DNA of 64,000 bases from UBA8199 sp964507045. Lineage in GTDB: Bacteria; Verrucomicrobiota; Verrucomicrobiia; Limisphaerales; UBA8199. The notes under the pieces were generated by a model, which was given only the letters and a program-made list of their open reading frames with translations, searched no databases and was not told where the DNA came from. Made by a program: the position numbers and the translations under genes. The stretch's first letter is position 1. Each line of letters begins with the position of its first letter. Location of the stretch: contig CAZDOO010000005.1 of assembly GCA_964507045.1 (NCBI GenBank), positions 1 to 64,000 on the forward strand. The letters run 5' to 3'. Shown piece by piece: positions 24,921 to 33,743 of the stretch.

Positions 24921-26420
24921 ATGAAGAAATCCGATACGTCAATGCAGGCAAAAGCAGGGGAGCAGGAGCAACCACAGGTCGAGTTCCCGTACGAGTACAA
25001 GCGGCCCAGGTGCTCGGTCGCTTTCAAAATCTACAAGACGCCGCGTGATGACTACGACGCCTTCACGCTGGTTTACTACCAGGAGGGGCTGCGCAAGCGT
25101 GTGCTCAAGAACACGTTCGAGGCTGCCCTGGCGGAGGCGGATGAGGTCGCCAAGTTGCTCGGGTCCAAGGACGTTGACGTGCTTGAACTGAAGAGCGCTG
25201 ACCGGGCGGCCTACAAGCGTGCGCGGGAAGTGCTGGACCCGCTCGGCATCAGCATTGAGGTCGCGGCGGTGGAATACGCACACATCAAGCGGATTCTGGG
25301 CGACACGTCGCCGATCGTGGCGGCTGAGTATTACGCGCGCAAACACCCGTCGAAGATTGACGCCAAGACGGTGCCGGTGGTGGTGAAGGAGTTCCTGGAG
25401 GCCAAGGAGGCGGACGGGTGCAGCAAGCGGTATCTGAACACGCTCAAGTACAACCTGGGCGCGTTCGCGAAGCGGTTTCAGGGGAACATCGAGCCCGTCG
25501 TGGGCGGCGAGATTGATGCCTGGCTGCGAACGTCGGGGCTTTCGCCGCGGACGCGGAACAACATCCGCACGTCGCTCTGCACGCTGTTCAAGTTCGCGGT
25601 GGGGCGGCGGTATCTGCCGAAGGATCACGATGAGCTGGAGTCGGTGTCGGTGGTGAGCGATCGGGACGGGGACATCGAGGTCTTTACGCCGGCGGAGCTG
25701 ACTGAGGTGCTGTGTTGCGCCAGCGAGCGCATGATTCCATTTCTGGTGCTCGGCGCGTTCGCAGGCATCCGGCACGCCGAGATTCAGCGGCTGGAATGGA
25801 AGGACGTGCGGTTTGACGAGGGGCACATTGAGATTCATGCGTCCAAGGCGAAGACCGCGAGCCGGCGGTTGGTGCCGATTGTGCCGGTGCTGAAGGAGTG
25901 GCTGCTGAAGTTCCGCCAGGCGGCGGGGCTGGTGGTGTCGCACCGCAACGTGGCTTTTGAGCTGCACCTGATTGCGAAGACGGCAAACCAGTTGCGGCGG
26001 GCGGCCTGGGCGAGCGCCCGGGGCGTCACTGAGGCGCAACTCAAGCAGGCCGAGGCGCAGGCGAAGGAGCTGGCCGGGAAACGGAAGAAGAGCAAGCTGC
26101 GGAGCCAGAAGGGCGAGGTCCCGCCGGGTGCCGAGACGGCGGAGATCGAGGGCTGGGAGCCGTTCGCATGGAAAAACAATGGGCTCAGACACAGCTTCAT
26201 CAGCTATCGGCTGGCGGCGATCCAGAACACGGCGCAGGTGGCGCTGGAAGCGGGGAACAGCCCTCAAATGGTCTTCCAGCATTATAGGGAGCTGGTGCGG
26301 CCGGCGGACGCGGAGAAGTGGTTTGCGGTCACCCTGGCCAGCGTCGAGGCGGCAAAAGCTCCCCGCGATGCCGGGGCGGAGGGCAAGATTGTGAAGCTGC
26401 CCGGGGTGAAGGCGGCGTGA
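24921..26420 (+). CDS. Tyrosine recombinase (element integrase)
   Basis: The 499-residue integrase starts 64 bases after attL, the usual place. The catalytic domain shows Arg in FAGIRHAEIQRL, Lys in SKAKTASRR, LRHSFISYR and the Tyr in QHYREL. The first His of the HxxR box is replaced (NGLRHSF), and the later His/Trp is Asn (GNSPQMV), as in some phage integrases. A long N-terminal arm-binding region precedes it. A Lys/Gly-rich insert near residue 385-400 is unusual. It is the likely enzyme for excision at the 24-bp core. Confidence 0.92.
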   Translation: MKKSDTSMQAKAGEQEQPQVEFPYEYKRPRCSVAFKIYKTPRDDYDAFTLVYYQEGLRKRVLKNTFEAALAEADEVAKLLGSKDVDVLELKSADRAAYKRAREVLDPLGISIEVAAVEYAHIKRILGDTSPIVAAEYYARKHPSKIDAKTVPVVVKEFLEAKEADGCSKRYLNTLKYNLGAFAKRFQGNIEPVVGGEIDAWLRTSGLSPRTRNNIRTSLCTLFKFAVGRRYLPKDHDELESVSVVSDRDGDIEVFTPAELTEVLCCASERMIPFLVLGAFAGIRHAEIQRLEWKDVRFDEGHIEIHASKAKTASRRLVPIVPVLKEWLLKFRQAAGLVVSHRNVAFELHLIAKTANQLRRAAWASARGVTEAQLKQAEAQAKELAGKRKKSKLRSQKGEVPPGAETAEIEGWEPFAWKNNGLRHSFISYRLAAIQNTAQVALEAGNSPQMVFQHYRELVRPADAEKWFAVTLASVEAAKAPRDAGAEGKIVKLPGVKAA

Positions 26421-26429
26421 GGGGGCAAG

Positions 26430-28241
26430 CTAGACGTCCCACTCCGGGATCGGCCGGTCGCCGCGCTTGCATAGGTCGCACTCTTCCTTGGTCTCTGTGT
26501 AGTAAACGTCGTTGATCGTGCAGAGTGAGTCGTAAGTTACTTGTTCAAGCTTCGCGGGCTCTATGTCTTGGGACTCAAGCCGGAAAAGTGACAGGTGCGT
26601 GATGTCTGCGGCTGGAACGCCGAGCCGCACGATCTGCGAAACGAGGTCTCGGGCAACCTTGCCACTTGCGATGACATCGTCTAGCACCAGGAGCCTGCCG
26701 GGGTGGGGAATCTTGACGACAGGGGCAACTTCGACATCGTAGTGTTTAGGAATTTCTTGGTTGCTGCCGGTGGTCGGGGGGTTGAAGAAGGTGAAAGTGA
26801 TACTTGCGTTAAGGCGGAAGGCCAGGTTGACAGCCAGCGGAATGGCGCTCGTACCGACTGCTATAATGGTTCGTATCCCGCTGGTCTTGTATTTTTCGCA
26901 CAAGTGGTCGGTGAGGGAGCGTACTAAGGTTTGGTTCGAGACCAGCGAGCGGCAGTGGATGTAGGTATCGGTGTGAGCGCCGCTCGCCAGCTCGACATGC
27001 TTCAACGTCCGGTGGCCAAGGAACCACTCCTTAAGCTGATCTTCCACGGAGGATGGCAGTGGGCGAACTGGCGCTGGCGGCTCGATGCGGCTCTCGATGG
27101 CGATGGTCTCCGCAGCGCATTCCTCCCTCCGCGGGCAGGGTGACGGTGCCGGGGGTTGCGCTTGGGAAAGTTGGGTTCGGAAATTTGCGACCAGGTCCAC
27201 GAGTTGGTCGGTGACGGGTTGCACAAAGGGTATTGGCGGCTCCTTCAGCCCCTCAACACGGAGTTCTAGCGGGTAGTTGTCGCCTGAGTGTTCATACATT
27301 TCCCTGATTTGCTTGACCGTATTTAGTATCTTCCGCTCTCGCATCTCTGCGAGGAGGTCGCGGATTTGGTCAACGAACTGTGGACTGGCGTCTTTTGGAA
27401 CGCGCCACTTGAGCGTCACGCAAGCAACGTTGTTCTCGATGCGAAGGACCGTGTTCACCACGTAATAGCACGCCAACCAGTGGAGGCGGGAGAGCGGGGG
27501 AACGGTCTGCGCCCACAGGCGGTCGGGGCTGGCAACCCGGGCGTAGTGGCCATCGAGTTCGTCGCAAAGACGCAGGGTGCCGGCCAGGAGACGTGGGCGG
27601 TAGGCATGATTGCCTGGTTCGGGGCAACTTTTGTAGATTGTCTCTGCCGGGCACTTGCACGCTTCCCAGCACTTACCGTCTGAGTGAGCAAAGGCGATTG
27701 CATGGGCTCTAAACAGGAGGTTAAGGGGCGTGGCGGTGCCGGTGCAGAAGCCGGGGGGCGTGACCCACGCCCGCTGGGAAAAGACTTCCGCGGCTACCAG
27801 TGAAGCCCCAAAGTCGACGTGGTGCTTGCGTACCTCGTTCTCGTCGAGCGGGGGCGATGGAGTTTGAAGTTTCTGCCAAATGTACCCTTTTCCGTCGGCG
27901 GTCGGCAGCTCGGCCCAGGAGTTGTATTGCATGCCAACGTCGTGGATTAGGGCTGCCATCGCGAAGACCAACTTCTCGTAATCTGACCAGCCCTTCTTGG
28001 GGAGGTATATGTCGTCAATGTAGATCTGGCCTAGCTGCTCGAAATAGCTAAGGATGTTCAGGGAGTGGGCGAGGCCGTGGACGGTGTAATTCGTGAGGTC
28101 AACCCTGTGCCAAATGTCCCTGTGTGCTCCCAGGCAACATCTGAGCTCATCCGCTGCGCTGATGTTGTGAAATGCTAACTGGGCGAGGCCGAGGCCAGAA
28201 AGCAATTCTGAAATATTCAAGTCATTCTGAGCGGTAAACAT
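26430..28241 (-). CDS. HD-domain and phosphoribosyltransferase fusion
   Basis: The 603-residue protein has an N-terminal HD-type region with conserved histidines and Asp (VHGLAHSLN, ALIHDVGMQ, HHVDFGASL, RLCDELDGHY). After a linker comes a C-terminal phosphoribosyltransferase fold with the PRPP loop VLDDVIASGK. Four cysteines near the end (C-x2-C and upstream) may bind metal. It is the last gene of a three-gene operon (overlap of 20 bases with the preceding one). HD proteins beside phosphoribosyltransferase-like and GHKL ATPase proteins occur in predicted immunity operons; the specific role here is inferred. The nucleotide substrate is unknown. Confidence 0.75.
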   Translation of the reverse strand: MFTAQNDLNISELLSGLGLAQLAFHNISAADELRCCLGAHRDIWHRVDLTNYTVHGLAHSLNILSYFEQLGQIYIDDIYLPKKGWSDYEKLVFAMAALIHDVGMQYNSWAELPTADGKGYIWQKLQTPSPPLDENEVRKHHVDFGASLVAAEVFSQRAWVTPPGFCTGTATPLNLLFRAHAIAFAHSDGKCWEACKCPAETIYKSCPEPGNHAYRPRLLAGTLRLCDELDGHYARVASPDRLWAQTVPPLSRLHWLACYYVVNTVLRIENNVACVTLKWRVPKDASPQFVDQIRDLLAEMRERKILNTVKQIREMYEHSGDNYPLELRVEGLKEPPIPFVQPVTDQLVDLVANFRTQLSQAQPPAPSPCPRREECAAETIAIESRIEPPAPVRPLPSSVEDQLKEWFLGHRTLKHVELASGAHTDTYIHCRSLVSNQTLVRSLTDHLCEKYKTSGIRTIIAVGTSAIPLAVNLAFRLNASITFTFFNPPTTGSNQEIPKHYDVEVAPVVKIPHPGRLLVLDDVIASGKVARDLVSQIVRLGVPAADITHLSLFRLESQDIEPAKLEQVTYDSLCTINDVYYTETKEECDLCKRGDRPIPEWDV

Positions 28242-29292
28242 ACCCGAGATCCTCCTTCGGACGGCAGAGGGTGGTGTGCTGGACCAGTTTTGTGAGCATT
28301 GACCGGCCGACTTCCAGGCCGTAACAGGCGATGACGATAGCCTTGTCCACCGGGGCCCGTTGCGAGCTCAGGAACAGCACTGCGCGGTCAACCTCGCTAC
28401 CGGTAGCTGATACTTCGACGAGCAGACACACTCGCTTGTCTTTGAGCGGAACGGAGGTTTGGCTGTGTGCGAGGTGCCTTGAAGGTATGGGGCCGAGTTT
28501 GTCCACAATGCACACGGGTATTTCTGTCATTGCTTGCACAGCCGCACCGACAAGAAGCGCTGTGTTGTTGGGGACGACAAGGACATCACAAGGGCGGGTC
28601 ACTGGTGGGGTCCGGCGAAATTGCTGATAAAGTGAGTAGATTACCTCGTAAGTAATGGTGGACAGAGCCTCTGGACGTTGGAGGGCCGCTTTGAGGTGCA
28701 AGTAGCAGGAGACCAGCATACGGTTCGTCATGCGGAGGAACCAGCGTCCCTGCAGGTACACCAAGTCACTCTCAGGGGCGCCGCAACCGGGGTAGGGGTA
28801 AATAACCCCTCCTGGCGCCAGGAGTTCGAGGAGCTTCTGGTGAGCAATGGACTTGCGGGTCTCCGCCAGGGAACCCTGCGCCTGTAGGAGCTTGTGCGTG
28901 GCCTCCAGTGGCACGCTGTCAGGGGTCTTGCCTTCCGATCTTTGGAACTTTCCGGCAGAATCGTACACGGCGATTTGAGCGAACTGCGGTAGCGAGGTTT
29001 GCCTAATGGTTTCAAGCACTCCGTCCTCGACGCACTGAATTGTTAGGGGAAACTCTTTGGCCACTGAGTCCAGTACCTCGCCGAGTGCTTTTTCGCTCCC
29101 CAGGCGGCGGAAAGGGCTGAGATCTACAAGGACCGCCTCCTTCGTGGTCTTATGGCCAGTGCGGATTTGTTTCGCCAGATCTTCGTAATCCGCCTTTGAA
29201 CCGTACCGCTGCAGGGCTGTCTGGAGGGGACCGGCCACCCCGGCTTGCAGGAGCCGGTGCATTTGCGTCTTCAGTGGGTCAATGACTCTCAT
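28222..29292 (-). CDS. Phosphoribosyltransferase-like protein
   Basis: The 356-residue protein has a C-terminal region with a PRPP-loop-like motif (VCLLVEVSATGSEV) and an upstream segment RPCDVLVVPNNTALLVGAAV, as in the orotate phosphoribosyltransferase fold. The N-terminal 150 residues are unrecognised. The acidic pair of the usual DD loop is reduced to E-V-S, so catalysis is uncertain. Its start overlaps the end of the GHKL gene and its end overlaps the HD fusion gene, so the three are translationally coupled. Confidence 0.6.
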   Translation of the reverse strand: MRVIDPLKTQMHRLLQAGVAGPLQTALQRYGSKADYEDLAKQIRTGHKTTKEAVLVDLSPFRRLGSEKALGEVLDSVAKEFPLTIQCVEDGVLETIRQTSLPQFAQIAVYDSAGKFQRSEGKTPDSVPLEATHKLLQAQGSLAETRKSIAHQKLLELLAPGGVIYPYPGCGAPESDLVYLQGRWFLRMTNRMLVSCYLHLKAALQRPEALSTITYEVIYSLYQQFRRTPPVTRPCDVLVVPNNTALLVGAAVQAMTEIPVCIVDKLGPIPSRHLAHSQTSVPLKDKRVCLLVEVSATGSEVDRAVLFLSSQRAPVDKAIVIACYGLEVGRSMLTKLVQHTTLCRPKEDLGYVYRSE

Positions 29293-30332
29293 TAGGTCCG
29301 GTAATTGGCTGAGTCGTCGGGAATCTGGAGATCAAGCGCGATGTGGCAGCCAGGGACGCGTGCGGATGGCCAGGCCTTGGAGAGGCTGCTAACCCACGCG
29401 CGAGTTGGCTTCTTGTAGCCTGCGTCGTACCGCTGGCGGATTTCCGGGTCGCCCAAGTCAATCCTGATAGAGGCGTCCATGCTGCGGATGTGCAGGCGGC
29501 CTTTTAGCCTGTGGATAAACGGAAGGGCGTTGTAGAAACCGAGGACACCTGTGCTAGGAAACCAGTAACGGTACAGGAGAGCATCGTGGAGAGCCTCGGT
29601 TTCGGAATGGGGGCGGAGCTTACTGTGTCGGGGCAGTGTAGCGGAGAAGCCGGGGCCGAAGTCGTTGCAGCAGAACCTCAGAATGGGGTAAGGCCGTGGC
29701 CAGGGCCGGTAGCAAACGTATCCCGATCCGGCCCCATCGGAGGGACCGCCATGACGAGCGAGGTTCAGAATGAGCTCTTGGATGGTCTTCCTGAAGGGAA
29801 GAGCGTGTTCCGAAATCATTTGATTCAGAGGGTTCTCCTGCAACAAATCGGCCACGTCCGTTGCAAAGAAAAGATCAACGGCATCGAATACGTTGCCCCA
29901 GTTTGAACTATCCACGTATTGGATGTTCCGCGGTGAGAACGGACTCTCCCTTCTTGGGGCAAGCCTAGACCGGGGATATTCAGGCCCTTGGCTGAACCAT
30001 AGGACGCTCTCGTTTGCAATGAATCCACCGGCGTCAATCAGGTGGTTTGGAAACCTAAGATCGCGAATGAGTGATATGGAGCGTGCGGCGCGGGGCAGGT
30101 GCACGTGGGTCGGCCCGGCGTTGGTGACCTTTCGCCAGTGCGCCACTGACAGAATCCAGAGGAGGCCGTCGTGTCCGATGATGTCGCATTCGTTCAGAAG
30201 TATTTCTACCGGCTCCTTGGTAGCGTAGAGTTCCTCTGTGATTCCTCTGGGGAGGTAGGCAAAGGACTCCCAGCGCAACTTAATTCTCCCCTTGTCGTCA
30301 GGCTGGAAGGTATTGCGTGGACTGAGAAGCAT
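29292..30332 (-). CDS. GHKL (histidine-kinase-like) ATPase protein
   Basis: The 346-residue protein shows a GHKL ATPase fold in its second half: N box ELILNLARHG near residue 190, G1 box NDFGPGF near 232 and a G2-like STGVLGFYNALPFI near 270. The N-terminal 150 residues may include a STAS-like beta/alpha region. It opens the operon with AGGA before the ATG. In immunity operons such ATPases are thought to sense or gate an effector; here the HD/phosphoribosyltransferase proteins would be the effector. This is inference. Confidence 0.7.
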   Translation of the reverse strand: MLLSPRNTFQPDDKGRIKLRWESFAYLPRGITEELYATKEPVEILLNECDIIGHDGLLWILSVAHWRKVTNAGPTHVHLPRAARSISLIRDLRFPNHLIDAGGFIANESVLWFSQGPEYPRSRLAPRRESPFSPRNIQYVDSSNWGNVFDAVDLFFATDVADLLQENPLNQMISEHALPFRKTIQELILNLARHGGPSDGAGSGYVCYRPWPRPYPILRFCCNDFGPGFSATLPRHSKLRPHSETEALHDALLYRYWFPSTGVLGFYNALPFIHRLKGRLHIRSMDASIRIDLGDPEIRQRYDAGYKKPTRAWVSSLSKAWPSARVPGCHIALDLQIPDDSANYRT

Positions 30333-30690
30333 GAGCTTATCCTGGGCTTCGTTGCGTTGATGGCGGTGGTGCGGGCGCGATCGCCGGGAGTGGGGCCCGC
30401 TTTCTGGCGGCGTTACCGTTGCCCTGAGTGACGGGCTCGTTTGAGAACGTTGTGGTTGCCATCGTCGGGACTATCTTGGGCGCTGCTGCCGTCACGAGCA
30501 AGTGGAAAACCAGGTCTGTTGCGGAGCTCGTCGAGGGGAAACCGGTCGCCGGGGGTGCGTTCGTATCGCCAGAATGTCCAGCCGTCGGAAGTTCGGTATT
30601 TGCGGCCGGTGGTGCCGGCTGGGGCAAAAATGAGCGCCGGGGCTGTGGAATCTGCTTCAGGGCAGGGGTGCATTGTGAGAGGATCGCCGC
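30333..30690. other. Intergenic region with one weak minus-strand frame
   Basis: This 358-base gap separates the GHKL gene from the next plus-strand gene. A minus-strand frame at 30413-30673 encodes 86 residues with the plausible segment GRKYRTSDGWTFWRYERTPGDRFPLDELR. Its ends are low-complexity and no ribosome site is clear. It could be a small real gene or a fragment. Nothing else is visible. Confidence 0.3.
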
Positions 30691-30861
30691 ATGGCTTCAG
30701 CGAAAAAGAATGCGGCAGCGGTGGCGCTTGGGCGGCTTGGCGGGTTGAGGGGCGGGCGAGCGCGGGCGGCCAAGCTCACGGCGGCAGAGCGGAGCGCAAG
30801 CGCGCGCAAGGCCGTGCTGGCACGGTGGGCGATGGCGAAAAAAAGTGCAAGAAGGGCTTGA
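30691..30861 (+). CDS. Small basic protein with GRLGGLRGG motif
   Basis: The 56-residue protein contains ALGRLGGLRGGRARAAKLTAAERSASARKA, a short basic helical module found in many bacteria and mobile elements and probably nucleic-acid binding. GAGAGGA lies seven bases before the ATG. It is followed at once by a perfect inverted repeat. Confidence 0.65.
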   Translation: MASAKKNAAAVALGRLGGLRGGRARAAKLTAAERSASARKAVLARWAMAKKSARRA

Positions 30862-30863
30862 AA

Positions 30864-30885
30864 TATACGTGAGCGGTCACGTATA
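30864..30885. promoter_or_regulatory. Perfect inverted repeat, likely operator
   Basis: The arms TATACGTGA and TCACGTATA are perfect 9-bp inverted repeats around GCGG. They lie between the stop of the small basic protein and the ATG at 30894. With no T-run it is more like a dimeric repressor site than a terminator. It could control the gene at 30894. Confidence 0.5.
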
Positions 30886-30893
30886 GTTGAGGC

Positions 30894-31100
30894 ATGAAAT
30901 TACGGAGCACAGTGGACCAGATCAGGAAAGGCGGGAGGATTGTTTACGACGATGGCCGCCCGGGGCACCAGGGCGTGGAAGCTCTGGTGCTGGCTGTGGA
31001 TGCGGAGGGCATGACGGTGCAGTTCGACGACCGGGCCGATACCACGCATATCCGTTTCTCGGACCGGGCGTGGATGGACTTTATTGAGGTAGTTGCCTGA
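30894..31100 (+). CDS. Small beta-barrel-like unknown protein
   Basis: The 68-residue product has a short KOW/SH3-like pattern (GRIVYDDGRPGHQGVEALVLAVDAEGMTVQFDDR), suggesting a small beta barrel. No enzyme motif is present. It has GAGG only one base before the ATG, too close for good initiation, so a leaderless start or upstream coupling is possible. Confidence 0.5.
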   Translation: MKLRSTVDQIRKGGRIVYDDGRPGHQGVEALVLAVDAEGMTVQFDDRADTTHIRFSDRAWMDFIEVVA

Positions 31101-31127
31101 CCGTGGCCGAACGGCCCAGCCCGGACC

Positions 31128-31862
31128 TCAATCTTGTTTCTGGTCCTCGTCCTCTGCTTCTTCGGGGAAGTCTTTGAGACGCGCTTCGGCTAGGCGTTCA
31201 AGGCGCTTGGCTTGGGTCAGGAGCGTGTTGCGCAGTCCGCGTTGCACGCTGCGCTCGCTGATCCGGCGCGCGAGACTTGCGATGGTGGCGGCGCGGCGGG
31301 CGATGCGTATGTCGGGGTGCTTGCGGTGCGGGTAGATGCTTTCTGGGATGATGCGGCGGGCGTAGGACTTGGGAAGCTCGATGAGTTGCGTCTGCCTCGG
31401 CGGCTTCTCGTTGAGAACCGCGCCTAGCTTCGACTCGCGAATTACTTTCTGGAAAACGGTGAACTCGGCGCGGTCGAGGTATTCGCGCTGTTGGTCTCTG
31501 GTCATTTTGGAAAGGTCGAGGGGCCAGACGCGGATTTCGGCAACTTCGAAGGGGTCGAGGACGTTCATGGCCACCGCGTCGGTGCGCTGGTTGGTCAGGT
31601 GGCGGCCAATGCGGCTGCTGAGGCCCTCGTAAGTCTGGCCGACGTAGATTGGCTCTGAGTCGTAGTCGTAGAACGCGTAGATGCCCCAGGTGTGGCTGCC
31701 AATGCGGTGCCCGTTGTCGTCGAGTGTCTTGAAAAACGCCTCGATTTCCTTGCGGATGAGGATGACGTCAGACGGCGGCCCGAGGGGATTTTGGGGCTCG
31801 GCGGGCTTTGGTTCTGTAGCTGACTTGGTGCTCGGCGAGTCTTGGTGTTTCTTCTTGGGCAT
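31128..31862 (-). CDS. GIY-YIG restriction endonuclease-like protein
   Basis: The 244-residue protein has a GIY-YIG nuclease domain (WGIYAFYDYDSEPIYVGQTYEGLSSRIGRHL at about 59-90) with Arg and downstream acidic residues in place. It overlaps the end of the C5-methylase gene by 95 bases on the same strand. A GIY-YIG nuclease linked to a cytosine-5 methylase fits a type II restriction system of the Eco29kI kind. The C-terminal 100 residues are helical and basic. Confidence 0.8.
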   Translation of the reverse strand: MPKKKHQDSPSTKSATEPKPAEPQNPLGPPSDVILIRKEIEAFFKTLDDNGHRIGSHTWGIYAFYDYDSEPIYVGQTYEGLSSRIGRHLTNQRTDAVAMNVLDPFEVAEIRVWPLDLSKMTRDQQREYLDRAEFTVFQKVIRESKLGAVLNEKPPRQTQLIELPKSYARRIIPESIYPHRKHPDIRIARRAATIASLARRISERSVQRGLRNTLLTQAKRLERLAEARLKDFPEEAEDEDQKQD

Positions 31863-32973
31863 ACTCTTCTGTCCAAACGGGGTTCAGATAGTTGCGGGCG
31901 ATCCATTCAATGACCGGGACACAGACCGCGTCCCCGAAGCCGAATAGGGCTTGGTTGAGCGGCACTTTGAGGATGAAGTCGTCGGCGCCCATGAGACGGG
32001 CACATTCTCGTGGTGTCAGGAGCCGGACGGCGAAGCGGCCTTTGCCGGCGGCGAAGAGGATCTGACGGCCGCTCCCCCCTCGGGGCGTGCGGAGGCAGCC
32101 GGCGATGCCGTCGGTTCGGAGTTCGGCCATTGACTGTCCGTAGCGAACGCGCCGGAATACGGTGCCGTAGGTGGTCCGGTCGCCTGCGATCATCTTGTCT
32201 GCCTGGGCGCGGTGCTTCTGGCTCATCTGCTTGAGGAGGTAGTCACAGCGGTCGCGGCTCCACCACATTTGGGAATTCGGCGAGAGGCTTTCCAAGACGG
32301 CGTCAAGCCGCCTGGCAGAGGTTGGAAGCGGGGGCAGTTTACGGATGCGCCAGTTGATGTCGGGATTCCAGATAATGAAATCAGCCAGGGCCGCTGGCCT
32401 GCTGTCGCTTTCGTAAAACCTGGGGGAGTCGTTGAGAGCGGAAACCTGTTTGGTTTTTTGGCCGATGACGAAGAGCCGCTGGCGGCTTTGGGGCACGAAA
32501 CGCAGCGCGTCAATGATGAAAGCGTCAACGGCGTAGCCGAGGCGGTTAAGCGCGAGGAGGGCGTCGCGGAAGTCGTTGCCGTCATGCGAGGTGAGAAACC
32601 CGGTGACGTTCTCTAGCAAGACGATCGGAGGGCGCCGGCGGGAGCCCATTTTCGTGAGGACCTCAATGAAACCCCAAAAAGCAGAAGACTGTGCCCCCTC
32701 AAGGCCCTTGCGGGCGCCCGCGAGGGATAGATCGTTGCAGGGGAAAGATGCCGTCGCCAAGGCCACATTGGGGATGGTGGCAGCATCCAGCTTGTGAACG
32801 TCCCCCAGCACGAACTCGCCGGTGTCGCCAAAGTGGTCCCGGTACATGCGCCACTTGTCTTCGTCAATGTCGTTGGCAAAGGCGATGCGCCAGCCGCCGC
32901 GCTCCAAGCCGATGCGCATCAGGCCAATCCCGGCGAAAAACTCCGCGAAGGTCTTCTCAAGTGGCTCGCTCAT
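31768..32973 (-). CDS. DNA (cytosine-5) methyltransferase
   Basis: The 401-residue protein has all main C5-methylase motifs in order: FAGIGLMRIGLE (SAM binding), PC in ASFPCNDLSLAG (catalytic cysteine), ENVTGF, QSRQRLF and a late RLLTPRECARLMG with FGFGDAVCVPV. It is the middle gene of a vsr-methylase-nuclease operon. The recognition site cannot be read from sequence. Confidence 0.95.
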   Translation of the reverse strand: MSEPLEKTFAEFFAGIGLMRIGLERGGWRIAFANDIDEDKWRMYRDHFGDTGEFVLGDVHKLDAATIPNVALATASFPCNDLSLAGARKGLEGAQSSAFWGFIEVLTKMGSRRRPPIVLLENVTGFLTSHDGNDFRDALLALNRLGYAVDAFIIDALRFVPQSRQRLFVIGQKTKQVSALNDSPRFYESDSRPAALADFIIWNPDINWRIRKLPPLPTSARRLDAVLESLSPNSQMWWSRDRCDYLLKQMSQKHRAQADKMIAGDRTTYGTVFRRVRYGQSMAELRTDGIAGCLRTPRGGSGRQILFAAGKGRFAVRLLTPRECARLMGADDFILKVPLNQALFGFGDAVCVPVIEWIARNYLNPVWTEEYAQEETPRLAEHQVSYRTKARRAPKSPRAAV

Positions 32974-33412
32974 GTAATCCGAGGGTACCTTTGCACGGTT
33001 TTAGGCCGGCACTCAACTCTGAAATGATCTTCGCCACGACGGCGCGGGGTGAGTCCAGGGAGTGCTCCCAGATGCGGAGGACGCGCCAGCCGGCTTTTGC
33101 AAGCAGCTTGTTGGTGGCCCGGTCCCTGCGCGAGTTGCGTGTGATTTTCTTCTGCCAGTAAGGGCGGTTACTGCTTGGCATCCGGCAGTGCCAGCGGCAG
33201 CCGTGCCAGAAGCAGCCGTCAACGAAGACGGCGAGGCGAGCACGGCGGAAAGTGAAGTCGGGGCGGCCAGGCAATGGCTGGTGCCTGCGCCAGCCGGTGA
33301 TTCCGGCGGCGCGGAGGATGGCGGCCAGCTTCAACTCGGTGGCCTTGTTGCCGCGCGAGCGGATGGCAGCCATAACTTGGCTGCGCTTCTTCTTTGTGAA
33401 TACGTCTGCCAC
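32957..33412 (-). CDS. vsr: Very short patch repair endonuclease Vsr
   Basis: The 151-residue protein shows the Vsr pattern: FTKKKRSQVMAAIRSRGNKATELKL, GRPDFTF and VFVDGCFWHGC with the Cys/His zinc ligands. It nicks T:G mismatches left by deamination of 5-methylcytosine, which explains its place before a C5-methylase gene. I chose the GTG at 33412, giving the usual family length; the longer frame has an unrelated leader. It overlaps the methylase gene by 17 bases. Confidence 0.93.
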   Translation of the reverse strand: MADVFTKKKRSQVMAAIRSRGNKATELKLAAILRAAGITGWRRHQPLPGRPDFTFRRARLAVFVDGCFWHGCRWHCRMPSSNRPYWQKKITRNSRRDRATNKLLAKAGWRVLRIWEHSLDSPRAVVAKIISELSAGLKPCKGTLGLHERAT

Positions 33413-33506
33413 GAGCGGAGGATATGCGATCTCCTGCAGGGTGTCATGCGCTGGTGTAAAGGGCGCGGATTGACAGGCAGCGGCGGTTGGGGGATTTGAC
33501 GGGCCT

Positions 33507-33743
33507 ATGAACGAACTGAAAATCACTCTGACAGGAAAACTGGTCAATGCGCAGGGGTTGCTGAATGAGTTGTTTAGCGAGGGTTGCCGGCCAAGTTTGC
33601 GGTGGCTGCGGACACAGACTTATGCGCGGACGATCCCGCATGTCAGGATTGGCCACCTGGTCTTCTTTGACGTGGAGATGGTGCGGGCCTACCTCGCCGA
33701 CAAGCGGGTAGTGCATAGCCGAGGGTGGCTGGCCGGCGGCTAG
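33507..33743 (+). CDS. Small winged-helix excisionase-like regulator
   Basis: The 78-residue product has a MerR/AlpA-like helix-turn-helix pattern (CRPSLRWLRTQTYARTIPHVRIGHLVFFDVEMVRAYLADKR). Such proteins act as excisionases or activators in satellites and prophages. It is divergent from the vsr operon and ends against the convergent gene at 33740. Confidence 0.6.
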   Translation: MNELKITLTGKLVNAQGLLNELFSEGCRPSLRWLRTQTYARTIPHVRIGHLVFFDVEMVRAYLADKRVVHSRGWLAGG

